A DNA stretch of 64,000 bases from Theocolax elegans (taxonomy: Eukaryota; Arthropoda; Insecta; Hymenoptera; Cerocephalidae). The position numbers and the translations under genes were made by a program. A model generated the notes under the pieces. It saw nothing but the letters and a program-made list of their open reading frames with translations. It did not search any database and was not told the origin of the DNA. Below are positions 54,018-64,000 of this stretch, in pieces (the stretch's first letter is position 1; every line of letters starts with the position of its first letter). The stretch lies in NCBI GenBank assembly GCA_026168455.1, contig CM047429.1, positions 32,261,850-32,325,849 on the forward strand, given 5' to 3'.

Positions 54018-57000
54018 GGGGCAGTTGGTCAGACGTCTCTATCACACTCACACACACATTCCTTCTCTATCATTCGTATTAACATTAACAGACTCAAAAC
54101 ACATTTCTTATCAGTAGAAGCCATAATTTGTCTACAAGCATATGATGTGATTGCACGTACAGAGATCTTTTTGACTGAATCGGACTCCTCTGATATAGTA
54201 AAATTGCCAGGGTACACTCTCTACAGACTTGACTGAGTGGGTAAGGTAGGAGGGGGAGCTGCTGCATACGATAGAGACGAATACAAAGTCAATATGCTGG
54301 CTCACTTTGATAAACTGTTCTCTAATTCTCCTGAGTTTATTATATTACATATCATCGGCAAATCGACCTTGCTGATTTTGAGCATTGTTTGCAGATGGCC
54401 AACAGCATCTTACCCCACTACTTTTTTATTTATTATCTGATATCGTTCCTTCCCATAGTCTTGCTGTTATCACCGCGGACTTTAATATTGATATGAAGTC
54501 CTCAAGTGCCGTGGCAGACATGATGAGAGCTAATATAACAGCCCTCAACTTATCACTCATTGACTCCGAACCAACTCATCATGCGGTCACATCCTTAGGT
54601 TTTTCACACACATGATTTGATCTCTTTCTGATCAGTGATCCTTTGCCTGAATTTAATTATTTTAAATCAACAACCCCTTTTGCTACGGGCCATGACTTCA
54701 TAGCAATTCAACTACTAATTAATAGAAATCCGCCCGAAATAAAAAGGTATTGGTCACATGGTTTGGAAGGGATCAACCTCCAAGAACTGGCTACTACATT
54801 CAACTTCATTTACAACTCCAACACAAATCACTTATCTCGATATACATCTGAACCTCATATTGCAAATCCTCTGGAGTCGCCTGACCAGAATTTGAATTTG
54901 AATTTGAATTCAACTAACTTGTTGTCTTGTTCTCCCAACAACCATCTATCTTACACTCAATCACCTAATCCATTTATCACTACTCGCTACATAATTTCAC
55001 TCAACATGTCATTATCTAATTTATTTTCCATACCTCACCGCAGTCACTCACCCAGCATGTCTTCACCTAATTTATTATTCACAGCTCATAACGTTCATTC
55101 AAACGGCTCGGTATCGCTAATTTCATTACTCTCTCCTTACGATCATAATTCGCTACCTCATAATCATAATTATACTCACGACGATTCATCCTCTCACCTC
55201 TTAGCTTCCATATCTCACCTCATGGTATCAGCTCTTTCCGCTTTCGGTACCATTGCGCCGGCTAAACTGATAACTGTCGGAAATAAATCTAAACCATGGG
55301 TAACAGCAGAGGTTAGAGGACTTATTAAGTCCAGGAACATCGCATTTAAAACTGTCGAAACCTCAAACAGCATGGAGGACTACGAGGAATATAAATCATT
55401 AAGAAATAGAATTTCAAATCTTCTCGATAGCAACAAATATAATTACCTCACAAATAAACTAAAAAAATGCTGCAAACCCGAAAGCTAAATGGAGGGAATT
55501 GAAAAACCTGGGACTATGCTCCAAGTCCAACCTATCTCCATTGGACACTTTCACCACCCAGCAATTAAATAATCATTATGTTTCAAGCTCTAATCGGGTT
55601 CCTCCGCTTTCCTCCGCTTCACCTCTCTTTTTAAATTCACTTTATTCCTCCGTCTCCGACCTCTCTAATCCGTCCAAGTTATAATTTGATGCAATTAGTT
55701 CCTTAGAAGTTCAGCGTGCTCTATTTAAAGCGAAATTAGGGGCAGTGGGGACGGACGGGCTATCTGTGGCGATGCTAAAAATGCTCGAGCCACAATTAAC
55801 TCCACAGCTTACATCTCTGTTCAACGATATGTTGTCACTCGGCTTTTTTCCTAACTGTTGGAAAAAGTTTTTACTCTTTCTATTAACGAAGTCGAACAGT
55901 ATCGAATCATGCTCGGACACCAGACCCATTGCCAAACTCTGCGAGATCTCAAAATTGCTTGAACGGTTGGTACATTCTCAGTTGTCATATTACTTGGAAA
56001 CAAATCATAAATTGATAGACAGACAAGCAGGATTTCGTAGAGGTCATAGTACGCAGACTGCACTCTTAGGTGTTCTCGACGACATCAGAAGGGCCATTGA
56101 CTCGCACATGATCACCATATTGGTCCTGTTCGACTTCTCTAAGGCGTTCGATTCGGTGCCACACGGCCCTCTGTTGCTTAAACTGCGTGATATAGGTTGC
56201 TCAAACACGGTATTGAAGTGGTATTTTCACTACTTAGTAGGTCGGTCGCAAGCAGTGATGGACAAGTTGGACGTCTGTTCCGACTGGCTTGGGGTAAATT
56301 CGGGCGTACCGCAGGGCAGTGTTTTGGGTCCCTTACTTTTTTCGGTCTTCAGTAACGACCTTCTAGAAGTACTCGAATTTAGTAAATACATGATATATGC
56401 CGATGATGCTCAGGTTTATTACTCTTTTCCCCGGGGGAATTCGAATTGGGTGTCCAGCGAATCACACATGATGCTAACGCGGTTGCATCTTGGGCTCCCC
56501 TAAACGGTTTAAACTTAAATGTAAACAAAACTAAAGTAATGATCCTGGGCAGTAAGGCATACGTCTCGCGTATAGACCTAACCACTGCCCCGCGAGTAAG
56601 CTGTTGAACAACTACCTCCACTATGAAAACTAAGTGAAATCACTAGGTGACCCTGGACTGGTCCAAGCACGTCTTAGCTATTTCTCAGAGGGTGCACGGG
56701 ATTTTACGTTCGCTACGTTTTCATAGACGGGAATTTTCTAGGAATACCCGTAAATATCTTGTCAAAGTTTTAATTCTGCCTCACTTTGCTTGCACAATGT
56801 TTGCGTCAGATTTGTATGGGGAAATTTACGCAGATACGATCATGTGGTGCCCTATAGACAGAAGCTGGGCTGGTTATCAGTGGAGTCGAGACGGCTATTT
56901 TTCATCAACTCTTTATCATTCAGCCTTTTGGCGCATAACTCACCACATTACCTTTCAGATCACTTCATCAGAATCAATAGCTCAACTGAACAACGCATTT

Positions 57001-57290
57001 CATCCCGCCATCCTCCTTAACCGTTGACCTACTTACCAGCTCACAATGAGTCACGCCACAAATCATTCTTCATCATTGCCACTAAACCGTTAAACTCACT
57101 TCCTTTCACGTCATGTAATCCATCTCATCTTAACACCTTTAAATCATTTGTCTTTGAGCACCTACTTCGTCTCGACTCCATAACATGGGAAGAAAGAGTG
57201 ACAAATCAAAATATAGTTCGTTCCCAAATAAGCAAAATAAGCGAAGTAAGCGAGATCGGCGACTATGTTATTACCGCGCATTAAAAACGC
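54018..57290 (+). pseudogene. LINE copy C ORF2
   Basis: In phase with ORF1 after the TGA: IIRININRLKTHF (endonuclease), then frames 54237-54440, 54385-54615, 54643-55488, 55499-55684, 55745-56503 and 56647-57284. RT motifs are GTDGLSVAMLK, DFSKAFDSVPHG, GVPQGSVLGPLLFSVF and YADDAQVYYS (about 56395). At least five frame breaks make it dead. No ATG occurs between the TGA and the endonuclease motif. Confidence 0.85.
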
Positions 57291-58143
57291 CGCAATATTT
57301 TACTTTGTTCTTTATTTATTTACTCCAGAGTAGTACAAATACATTAATACATGGATTAAATTAACGTCGTAAATATTAAACGCCGCCAATAACCACTTAT
57401 AATCCTGCAGAGGAAAATTAAATTTCCTGTTCACCAGTACAATACAGTGGTACTGTGCTTCATATTTAAAAAACAATTCAAATAATAAAATAATTAAATA
57501 CCTAGTGTCCTTAAGAATTTCTGAAATTGTTAGTTCTGAGAAATGTAATTTATTATTGTTTTATTATTATTCATTTGCGTTATGTAATTGGAGTTTGTTC
57601 AATTATACATACGAATGTTAATTATATGTAACATTCGACAATGTTAATTATACGTACAGTATTTTCGTCAATCTTATAGTTTATATTATAATTCTATTTC
57701 TATTAAAATAGATGAAGTAAATATTAAATAAATAATTCTTTATATATTTATGAATAATTAAACATTGTTTGATTTAGAAATTTGTTTATTTGTTTTTTTT
57801 CTTTTTATTTATTTTATAAAAACATTTTTAAAATTATTTTTAAGGGGGGGGCTTCGCCCCCCCCCCAACCTTCCCCCAGCGCTTGCAGCCCTGGACCCGC
57901 TCTCCGTCCCCTTACCCGCACTCTAATTGTCTTACATTCGTTTATTACGGATATGTCCTCGTTAAATTATTTTGTATTTTTAATTATTGTATGTTTTAAC
58001 AAAATTTTACTCCCACTGTTGCAAAAAATAGCGTATGCATCGCGGGCGTAGGATTTTTTCCCTTGTGCTGATCGCCGTGTCCGAGGGCCGGCTAAAACTA
58101 AAACTAAAACCGCTTTTTACGCCCATGTTGCATAATATACTAT
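57291..58143. other. AT-rich spacer with GC hairpin repeat
   Basis: AT-rich until 57835. Then a run of G and C forms GGGGGGGGC-TTC-GCCCCCCCC (about 57844-57864), followed by a block shared with 2540-2740 (AAATTTTACTC, CACTGTTGCAAAAAATAGCG). The block may be an unclassified transposon such as a Helitron end, but I see no diagnostic terminus. It separates LINE copies C and D, whose junction therefore lacks the CT tract seen elsewhere. Confidence 0.4.
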
Positions 58144-60331
58144 TTGCTAAAGGGACAAATAGCTCGTAACATTTTCGGGGAAGGAGGTGAAAATTCCTTG
58201 TTTATTCGGCCGCTCTGGCCAAAATCAGTCTTTGACCTTTGGCAGGTGGCGGTCCATAGATGTAGGGAATTAGGCTATGCGAGGCCTGTGGTACTGAATT
58301 TAAATGTTTTTGTGCGCAAGGTGAGGGATGGACCTTTTAAACGTGTGACTTCCGAGGCTGACCTCAATAACCTCCTTCTTCTTACAACTTACACCAAATG
58401 AGATAGGTCTGGTCGAGTCAATAACATTAAATCATCTAATACGTTTTCCATTTTCCATACTAATATTAATTGCTTAAAGTCTCATTCTTTATGCATTGAA
58501 GCATTAGTTCTTCCAGAATCCTTCGATGTCGTTGCTGTCACTGATACTTTTCTTACTGAACACGATTCTTTTGAAATTCTCAAACTACTTGGTTATGCTT
58601 TATACCGGTTAAATCGTGTAGGTAAGGAGCGGGGGTGGTGTGCAGAGGAATCTTGTCAAAAATTCTCTTAACTCCAACAAATTTCACTTCTTGAAATTAA
58701 AACTCAGAAACGAAAGGAAACCTGCTAAGTCTTGGAAATATCTTAGAAACATGGGCCTTGGCTCAAAGATCCATCACAATCATCCACTTCATCATCGAAG
58801 AATCCATCACCATTAAAGCATTTCACAGCTCATCAATTCAACGTCCATTATGCATCTATTTCTAATTATGTACCACCACTGACCATTTAATCATTTGCAT
58901 CTATTTTAATTAATTTATTTCATTTATTACCTTCATCTCCTTGGTTCTCATTCCTAACCGTGTCAGCCAAAAAGGTACAACGCACTTTACTTAGAGCTTC
59001 TTCAAAGGCATCGGGTGTTGACGGCATATCGACTAAAATGCTGAAATTATTGGAACCTCAATTTACTTTATCTCTAACGGATCTATTTAATAGTATGCTT
59101 TCCGCTGGATATTTGCCCGATTGCTGGAAGAGAGACATGTTATTTCCGCTGGCAAAGTCAAGCAGGATGGAGTCGTGCTCTGACACGAGACCGATTGCAA
59201 AACTCTGTAAGCTCTTAAAAATATTGGAAAAATTAGTGCATGATCAGCTGGTTCAGTATCACGAAACTAATCATCTATTATCAGCCAGACAAGCGGGATT
59301 CCGAAAGGGTCACAGCACTCAATCAGCTCTCCTAGGTGTACTTGATGATGTAAAAAGGGCTATCGACTCTAGAATGATCACGATTCTAGTTTTGTTCGAC
59401 TTCTCGAAGGCTTTTGATACTGTTCTCCACGACCAGCTCATTCGGAAGTTGGACGATATCGGCTGCTCAGACATTGTACTTAACTGGTTTTATAGATATC
59501 TTGCAGACCGTACACAGGCCGTTGTGGACAAGGATGGCATATTGTCTGACTGGCTCGAGGTGAATGCGGGTGTGGCACAGGGCAGTGTTCCACGTCTTGT
59601 TTTGTTCTCTATTTTTATCAATGATCTGCCTAAGTTCCTCAAACATTGTGACTACATGTTATTAACTGATTATTGATTATTTTACTATTCGTTTTTTCCA
59701 TCAAACCTTAATGTTAGTGTTCAACGCGTTTCACATGATACAAATGCGATAGCTAGTTGGGCGATTAAGAACGGCCTTAAATTAAATGTGGAAGGGACGA
59801 AGGTAATGATCCTGGGTAGCTAGGCATTTCTATCCTGTATCAACCTAAACACTGCTCCGAGAGTCAGATTACGTGAGGACTATCTGGAGTATGATATTAT
59901 GGTAAAATTGCTTAGAATTATAATCACTCCTACCCTCGACAGGTCAAAGCAAGTTACGACAATCTCAAAGCGCGTCCATGAGGTTTTACACTCGCTGCGT
60001 TACTATAATAAGGCATTATCGGTAAAACTCCGCAAGAGTCTAGTAGAAGCACTTATTTTTCCCCACTTCGACTATGCGTGTGCGGTTTACAGCGATGTAG
60101 ATCAGTCGAGGAACCTCAAACTTCAGAGATTGTTAAACGTGTGCGTGAGATTTGTATGGGGTAACATAGCGGGGCGTGATCACGTTACCCCGTTCAGAGT
60201 AGACTTAAAATGGCTGTCGATCGAGTTCAGACTCTCCTATCTCATTGGCTCCCTAGCTTATAACATCATTGCTCAAAAAACAAAGGTGTTGTTGTCGATT
60301 TTAGTGAACAAACTATAAAAATTATTTAAAT

Positions 60332-60369
60332 GGCGACATTTGATGGAAGTCCGCCATCCTCATCAGGCT
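60332..60369 (-). ncRNA. Hammerhead-like motif with exact CTGATGA core
   Basis: The minus strand reads CCTGATGAG, a helix GATGG...CCATC, then AAATGTCGCC. The first core box is exactly CTGATGA; the second lacks the G of GAAA. The other end of the insert (61661-61682, plus strand) has CCATCGAAACGTCGCC with an intact GAAAC box but no CTGATGA. Each end therefore keeps one intact half of the ribozyme core. Confidence 0.5.
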
Positions 60370-61319
60370 ATACCTTTATTAAAAACAATTATTTTACAAT
60401 CATACTAACACTTTTATATTTACTATAAAATAACTTACTAATTGGTCAATTTAATGCTCACATCTGCCATTTAAAATATCCATAGTATATCTAATGCGTT
60501 GCTCTATAATCAAAAGCACAAGTAAGTAGCAACCATGTATGTTAAAATTTGCACAAAGATTGTGGTTATAAAATTTATTTTACCTTTCTTCTCTGAATGA
60601 TCCACATAAAACATCATATTATCTTTTGTATAAATAAATAAATAATTTAATACAACGCCATAACACAAATTAAGCAAAAAGCAGTCAATAATAATAAAAA
60701 TTTATAGAGAACAAAATTTGCTAGACATATTAGACAGTTTGTAAAGCTAATTCAAATCTTTGTAACACGTCATTATACCCTCGTCTTATCTGTCAATTTG
60801 ACCGTATGAAAGACATATACGTGTCACAAAAATTTGAATATTAATATATCACAAATTACTTACTATCATCAATTAACAATGAAACTAAAGTCAATTATAT
60901 AGGAAAAATTGAATAAATAAATAGAATCAGTAAAATCGTAAAAATTCTAAACTTTATCGTCTTTTTCTTTAATTTTTCTCCAGTTTTTAAAATTGTAGTC
61001 AATATTTAATGATAATTTGGTCTTTATTTATTGCACTTTTTTCAATCTTATTTACTATTTGTTTATTAAAATTCATTATTTACCAATTTCAAATTTTCGC
61101 GCGCTATTTAATTTTGATCGTAGATTGATTACAGCGCTAATTATTAGAATCAATTTCATAATGATTAATATACTGTGACGTGGTGGATCTGCATGAGAAC
61201 AGATCACCCATCACTTAGGGCTCTGTAGTACCGACGCGGCCAGCGCAAGAATCGGCACTTGACATATGGCGCGCGTATCGGTAGGCAGAAGACGCGGAAA
61301 AGTACAGCTACGACCAATT

Positions 61320-61391
61320 GCGGGCGTAGCGCAGTGGTAGCGTAAACGCCTTCGAATTCGAAGGGGCTCGGGTTCAAGACCTGACGCCCGT
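61320..61391 (+). tRNA. tRNA-like gene or tRNA pseudogene
   Basis: The acceptor stem closes (GCGGGCG with CGCCCGT, one G-U pair). The D arm is GCGCAGTGGTAGCGT with a good A box. The T arm TCGGG-TTCAAGA-CCTGA has a good B box (GGTTCAAGACC). A T run just downstream (about 61394) could terminate Pol III. The anticodon arm is abnormal: CTTCGAATTCGAAG forms a stem with no clean 7-base loop, so I assign no anticodon. Either a decayed tRNA or the head of a SINE. Confidence 0.45.
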
Positions 61392-62421
61392 TCCTTTTTT
61401 TAATTTGGAGCAAATGAGTCTCATTGTTACAATACCCTCTGTAGATAGCCAGCAATGTTGTTCTGACTTACGTTCAAAGAAGAAAGGAACTTATTACAAT
61501 TTCGATCGCAATTTGACTTTTCCAATAATGTTACTGTAAAATTGGCTAAGGTTTTTTGTGTTCTCTTTTCATTTTTTCCAATTTAATGTGGGTCGTTTCT
61601 GATATTAGTATTTTTCCCCAAATTTTTTCTTTGTCTAATATGTCCACGTTTTTAAAATCAAAACGTCCATCGAAACGTCGCCATTTAAATAATTTTTATG
61701 GTTTGTTCACTAAAACCGACAAAAACCCCTTTCTTTTAACCAACTGCGTGGACGATAATATCAACAAATTTATATCATTGCTCATAATTCACCTTCATAT
61801 TTGGCAAATCATTTCATTAAACTTAACACTCCTGGCCAAAATCCACGCTCTTCCTCTCGTCATCCACCTAAATCACTCATTCATCTTCCGCCAGGCACCG
61901 AAGCACTACATAAATCATTTGTCACAACTTCCACCCGCATCCTTAACCAATTTCCTGCCATCACTTTTAATCCCTATTTCATAGATATGTTTAAAATCCT
62001 TTTATTTAATCATCTGTTTGGTCTCGACCAATCAGCCTGGTCTACACGAGCCATGACTGAAGATATTGCACTGAGGCCTATCCCTCACCTTGATGAAGCT
62101 GCGTAATTCGGTCTTTTGTCTGGCGCTTAGATTATTTCTGCGTAATTTCAATCTATTATCGTTTGTTTTACTATTGTTTTATTATTTATATATTTATTTA
62201 TTAATTTGTTAATAAATAAATTAATTAATTAATTATAAGGCCTAATAATAATAAGGCCTATTTGTTCTTATTGTTTTGCGAGCGATTTATTATTTGTTAA
62301 TTAGTTTTAAGTACTCTGCATATATTTTATTTTATTGTTCTTTCTATTTTTTTGTTATTTTATACTTAGTTTTAAATTATATTTTGCGTTTTACACAATG
62401 TACTTTTTCAAATAGTGTCTA

Positions 62422-62436
62422 CGGGATTTCTATCCC
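62422..62436 (+). promoter_or_regulatory. LINE 3'-terminal hairpin, copy D
   Basis: GGGAT-TTCT-ATCCC, followed by AAAAGGCCAAATAA. Compared with copies 1 and B, one G-C pair has become A-T on both strands of the stem, a compensating change. Confidence 0.6.
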
Positions 62437-62471
62437 AAAAGGCCAAATAATAAATTCAATCAATCAATGAA

Positions 62472-62499
62472 TCTCTCTCTCTTTCTTTCTCTCTCTCTC
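62472..62499. repeat. CT tract between LINE copies D and E
   Basis: A CT run with a TTTC interruption, preceded by ATCA repeats. Copy E starts at the next base. Confidence 0.85.
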
Positions 62500-62938
62500 G
62501 TAATCAAGTTTTCATCGCCACCGACGTCAATATTAGCATGAATGCTAAGGTCCAGGTAGCTGCTATATTGGAATCTTAACCAGAGTTACCATTTAGGATT
62601 TTTCTGTCCTTTATTGTCTAATGTAAATGAAGTCATACTGTGCGAGTGCAATAAAGAAAAAATACTTCTATCTGGCAACACTGATCTTAACTGGATGCAG
62701 ATAATCTGGATTTAGTTCAATTTGATCGTACACATCATACGCACTTAACCACTCATTCATCTCACACTTGGCTTGATCTCTTTAATGCTCGTGAGCCTCC
62801 ACCTGCTTTTGCTTACACCAAATCGACTGTACCTTTCATTGCTTGTCATGAGTCAATCAAAGGGTCAATCTCCTGCACATAACTTTTCCTCGTTCTCATC
62901 TACTTCATCTAATTCACCAGGCCGTTCACTCTCTCACT
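62500..62938 (+). mobile_element. LINE copy E, endonuclease fragment
   Basis: Reads VFIATDVNISMNAK (the GDFN region, degraded), then after the MITE LNLDLVQFDRTHHTH, HSSHTWLDLFN, REPPPAFAYTKS and VPFIACHES, matching residues about 148-220 of the intact ORF2. It starts at a CT tract and ends at the Gypsy junction. Confidence 0.8.
62581..62683. mobile_element. 103-bp hAT-type MITE
   Basis: ATCTTAAC at 62573-62580 and at 62684-62691 is a perfect 8-bp target duplication. The ends are inverted repeats (CAGAGTTACCATTTAG against, reversed, CAGTGTTGCCAGATAG). Terminal CAG and an 8-bp duplication are hallmarks of the hAT superfamily. It interrupts LINE copy E. Confidence 0.8.
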
Positions 62939-64000
62939 CGGAATCCGCAAAGGCCGCGATCATCGTCTTTAATGTCCTATTTGTACGCTCGACGGGGTTG
63001 GCTTGTGATCGGTAAAAAGGAGTGATCTGTTTGATCACATAATCCTCAAGCATTTGTGTCAACTTATTATTGGCGAACTCTGTACCATTATACGTAAGGA
63101 AGTAATCGGGAGTTTCCCAACGAAACAGTATGAGTTCCTCAAATGCTTTCGTGACCGACTTACCAGTAGCAGCTCGTAACGGTTTTAACTCAACCCACCT
63201 CGTAAACAAAACTTGTAAGACCAGTATATATTTGTATTGGTTCTTACTACTTTTCCAGTGCGGAAACTTTTGAGGGCTGGACCTCACATCATTCGAACTG
63301 GCGATGTACCATGGGTCGGTAATCACGTCAAAGGAGGCTATTTCGACTTCGTCCGAGTCCAGGTTAACAGCGCGAGAGAGTGCGTCGGGAACATAGTGTA
63401 GTGCACCTTTCTTGTGCACAATCTCGAAGTCCCACTGTTGCATCTCAAGCACCCAACGCGCTAGTCTGCCCGTGGGCTCTTTAAGAGTTGTCAGCCATTT
63501 GAGTGCGCTGTGGTCCGTCACAGCTTTGAAACAATATGCTTCAATATATGGCCGAAATTTCTTTACTGCTCAGATTAAGGCTACACACTCTTTCTCCGTC
63601 GTCATGTAATTACGCTTTGCCTTGTTCATCTTCATTAGTCAATACAGCCCCAATAGCGTAATCACTCGCGTTACTCTGGACCGAGAAAGACTTAGAGAAG
63701 TCTGGTCGAGCAAGTACTGGCGCGCCGGCTAGAGCTAAGCTAAGTTCACGGAACGCCGCGTCCTGCTCTGGTCCCCACTCCCATGGCTGGTCCTTACGGA
63801 GTAATCTCACGAGAGGGATCTTAATATCCGACTGTCGATTTATAAAACGAGAATACCAACCGACCATGCCAAGGAAGGAACGAAGTTGTTTAACATTTCT
63901 TGGGGTCGGATAATTTAAGACGAAGCCACTCGATCCACATCGGGACGAAGTCCATCACCATCCAGGTAATACACAAAGAAGGTAACGTTCGAGCAACAGA
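62939..64000 (-). pseudogene. Third Gypsy copy: RT/RNase H and integrase, cut by window edge
   Basis: On the minus strand, 63867-63610 is the RT thumb and RNase H start (MVGWYSRFINRQSDIKIPL, FSVQSNASDYAIGAVL). 63521-62934 is RNase H (TDHSALKWLTTLKEPTGRLA) joined directly to the integrase core (YKYILVLQVLFTRWVELK, NGTEFANNKL, NPVERTNRTLKTM). A deletion removes the integrase zinc-binding domain and first core Asp, compared with 27110-27400 of the other copy. 63868-64000 continues into RT in broken frames (DGLRPDVDRV). The sequence ends mid-core at LINE copy E. Confidence 0.9.

Larger units (their letters stand above)
52383..57290 (+). mobile_element. LINE copy C, nearly full length
   Basis: A 5' UTR of about 400 bp, then ORF1 from an ATG near 52792 and ORF2 to about 57284. 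The start at a CT run and the complete 5' region suggest a full-length insertion. The 3' UTR and CT tail are missing; unrelated sequence follows from about 57290. Both ORFs have stops and frameshifts. Confidence 0.85.
60276..61773 (-). mobile_element. Insert with inverted Penelope-type ends and 11-bp duplication
   Basis: ATCATTGCTCA at 60265-60275 and 61774-61784 flanks a 1498-bp insert. Its two ends contain a shared inverted block of about 60 bp (TTTTAGTGAACAAAC through AAATAATTTTTA and GGCGACATTT near 60290-60345, reversed near 61670-61730). A hammerhead-like motif lies next to the block at the left. The interior is AT-rich without domains and contains a tRNA-like sequence. The variable-length duplication and the hammerhead point to a Penelope-like element with ends in inverted orientation. 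Confidence 0.6.
58144..62499 (+). mobile_element. LINE copy D, partial, with Penelope insertion
   Basis: It starts in the C-terminal part of ORF1 (58144-58401: SLFIRPLWPKSVFDLW), passes TGA in frame into the endonuclease (FHTNINCLKSHS, TDTFLTEHDS), and has a deletion near 58640-58670. RT frames lie at 58960-59676 and 59899-60318 (DGISTKMLK, DFSKAFDTVLHD). The FADD site is eroded to LTDY (about 59665). A 1498-bp insert at 60276-61773 follows. ORF2 then resumes (ANHFIKLNTPG) to a stop at 62104-62106, with hairpin and CT tract at the end (62472-62499). Confidence 0.85.

Noticed and set aside
61204..61455. 83-residue minus-strand frame
   Set aside because: It runs antisense through the tRNA-like sequence and has no domain.

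Overview
The window looks like a transposon-packed stretch of an insect genome, probably hymenopteran and plausibly an ant (inference from the fatty acyl-CoA reductase exons and the mix of R1-type LINEs, piggyBac, Penelope-like, Gypsy and Copia elements, with long CT/GA microsatellites; no rRNA or mitochondrial marker fixes the species). The only host-like coding sequence I can support is a pair of well-spliced exons of a fatty acyl-CoA reductase at 1409-1915. Nearly everything else is mobile DNA in nested layers.

Layout. (1) 1-4.6 kb: GC-rich non-coding DNA with microsatellites, the reductase exons, unclassified repeat, and a foldback MITE with a TAA target duplication (3580-4214). (2) 4.6-22.1 kb: one decayed plus-strand Gypsy copy (4612-6160, 12045-12734, 21685-22108) broken first by a minus-strand Copia element (6161 to about 12 kb, itself carrying an R1-type LINE fragment at 9932-11140) and then by a piggyBac insertion (12735-21680, exact TTAA duplications). 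The piggyBac interval contains a nearly intact two-ORF LINE (14361-19342). (3) 22.1-24.2 kb: no confident gene. (4) 24231-33519: a minus-strand Gypsy element of the same family with two LTRs; one LTR holds a second foldback MITE, and the other LTR gives the empty site. (5) 33.5-47.2 kb: an old minus-strand LINE interrupted by a TTAA-flanked terminal-inverted-repeat transposon whose transposase region is tandemly duplicated (34608-39036), and by a Penelope-like element arranged as a giant palindrome with 3.2-kb arms (39320-46158). (6) 48.2-62.9 kb: a head-to-tail chain of at least four copies of the same LINE family as in (2), three of the junctions lying in CT microsatellites; two copies carry Penelope-like insertions with 14-bp and 11-bp target duplications, and one carries a 103-bp hAT-type MITE with an 8-bp duplication. 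(7) 62.9-64.0 kb: a third Gypsy copy running off the edge.

Main points of interest. In three diverged copies of the LINE family, ORF1 and ORF2 are in the same frame, separated by a single UGA, and ORF2 has no AUG before its endonuclease motif; this points to stop-codon readthrough as its expression route. The same family ends in a covarying hairpin followed by a CT tract, and its copies sit inside CT tracts, suggesting CT-microsatellite targeting. The Penelope-like palindrome is flanked by a 14-bp target duplication and its arms differ at several bases, which argues against a simple assembly fold-back. Hammerhead-ribozyme-like motifs occur at the ends of the Penelope-like copies.
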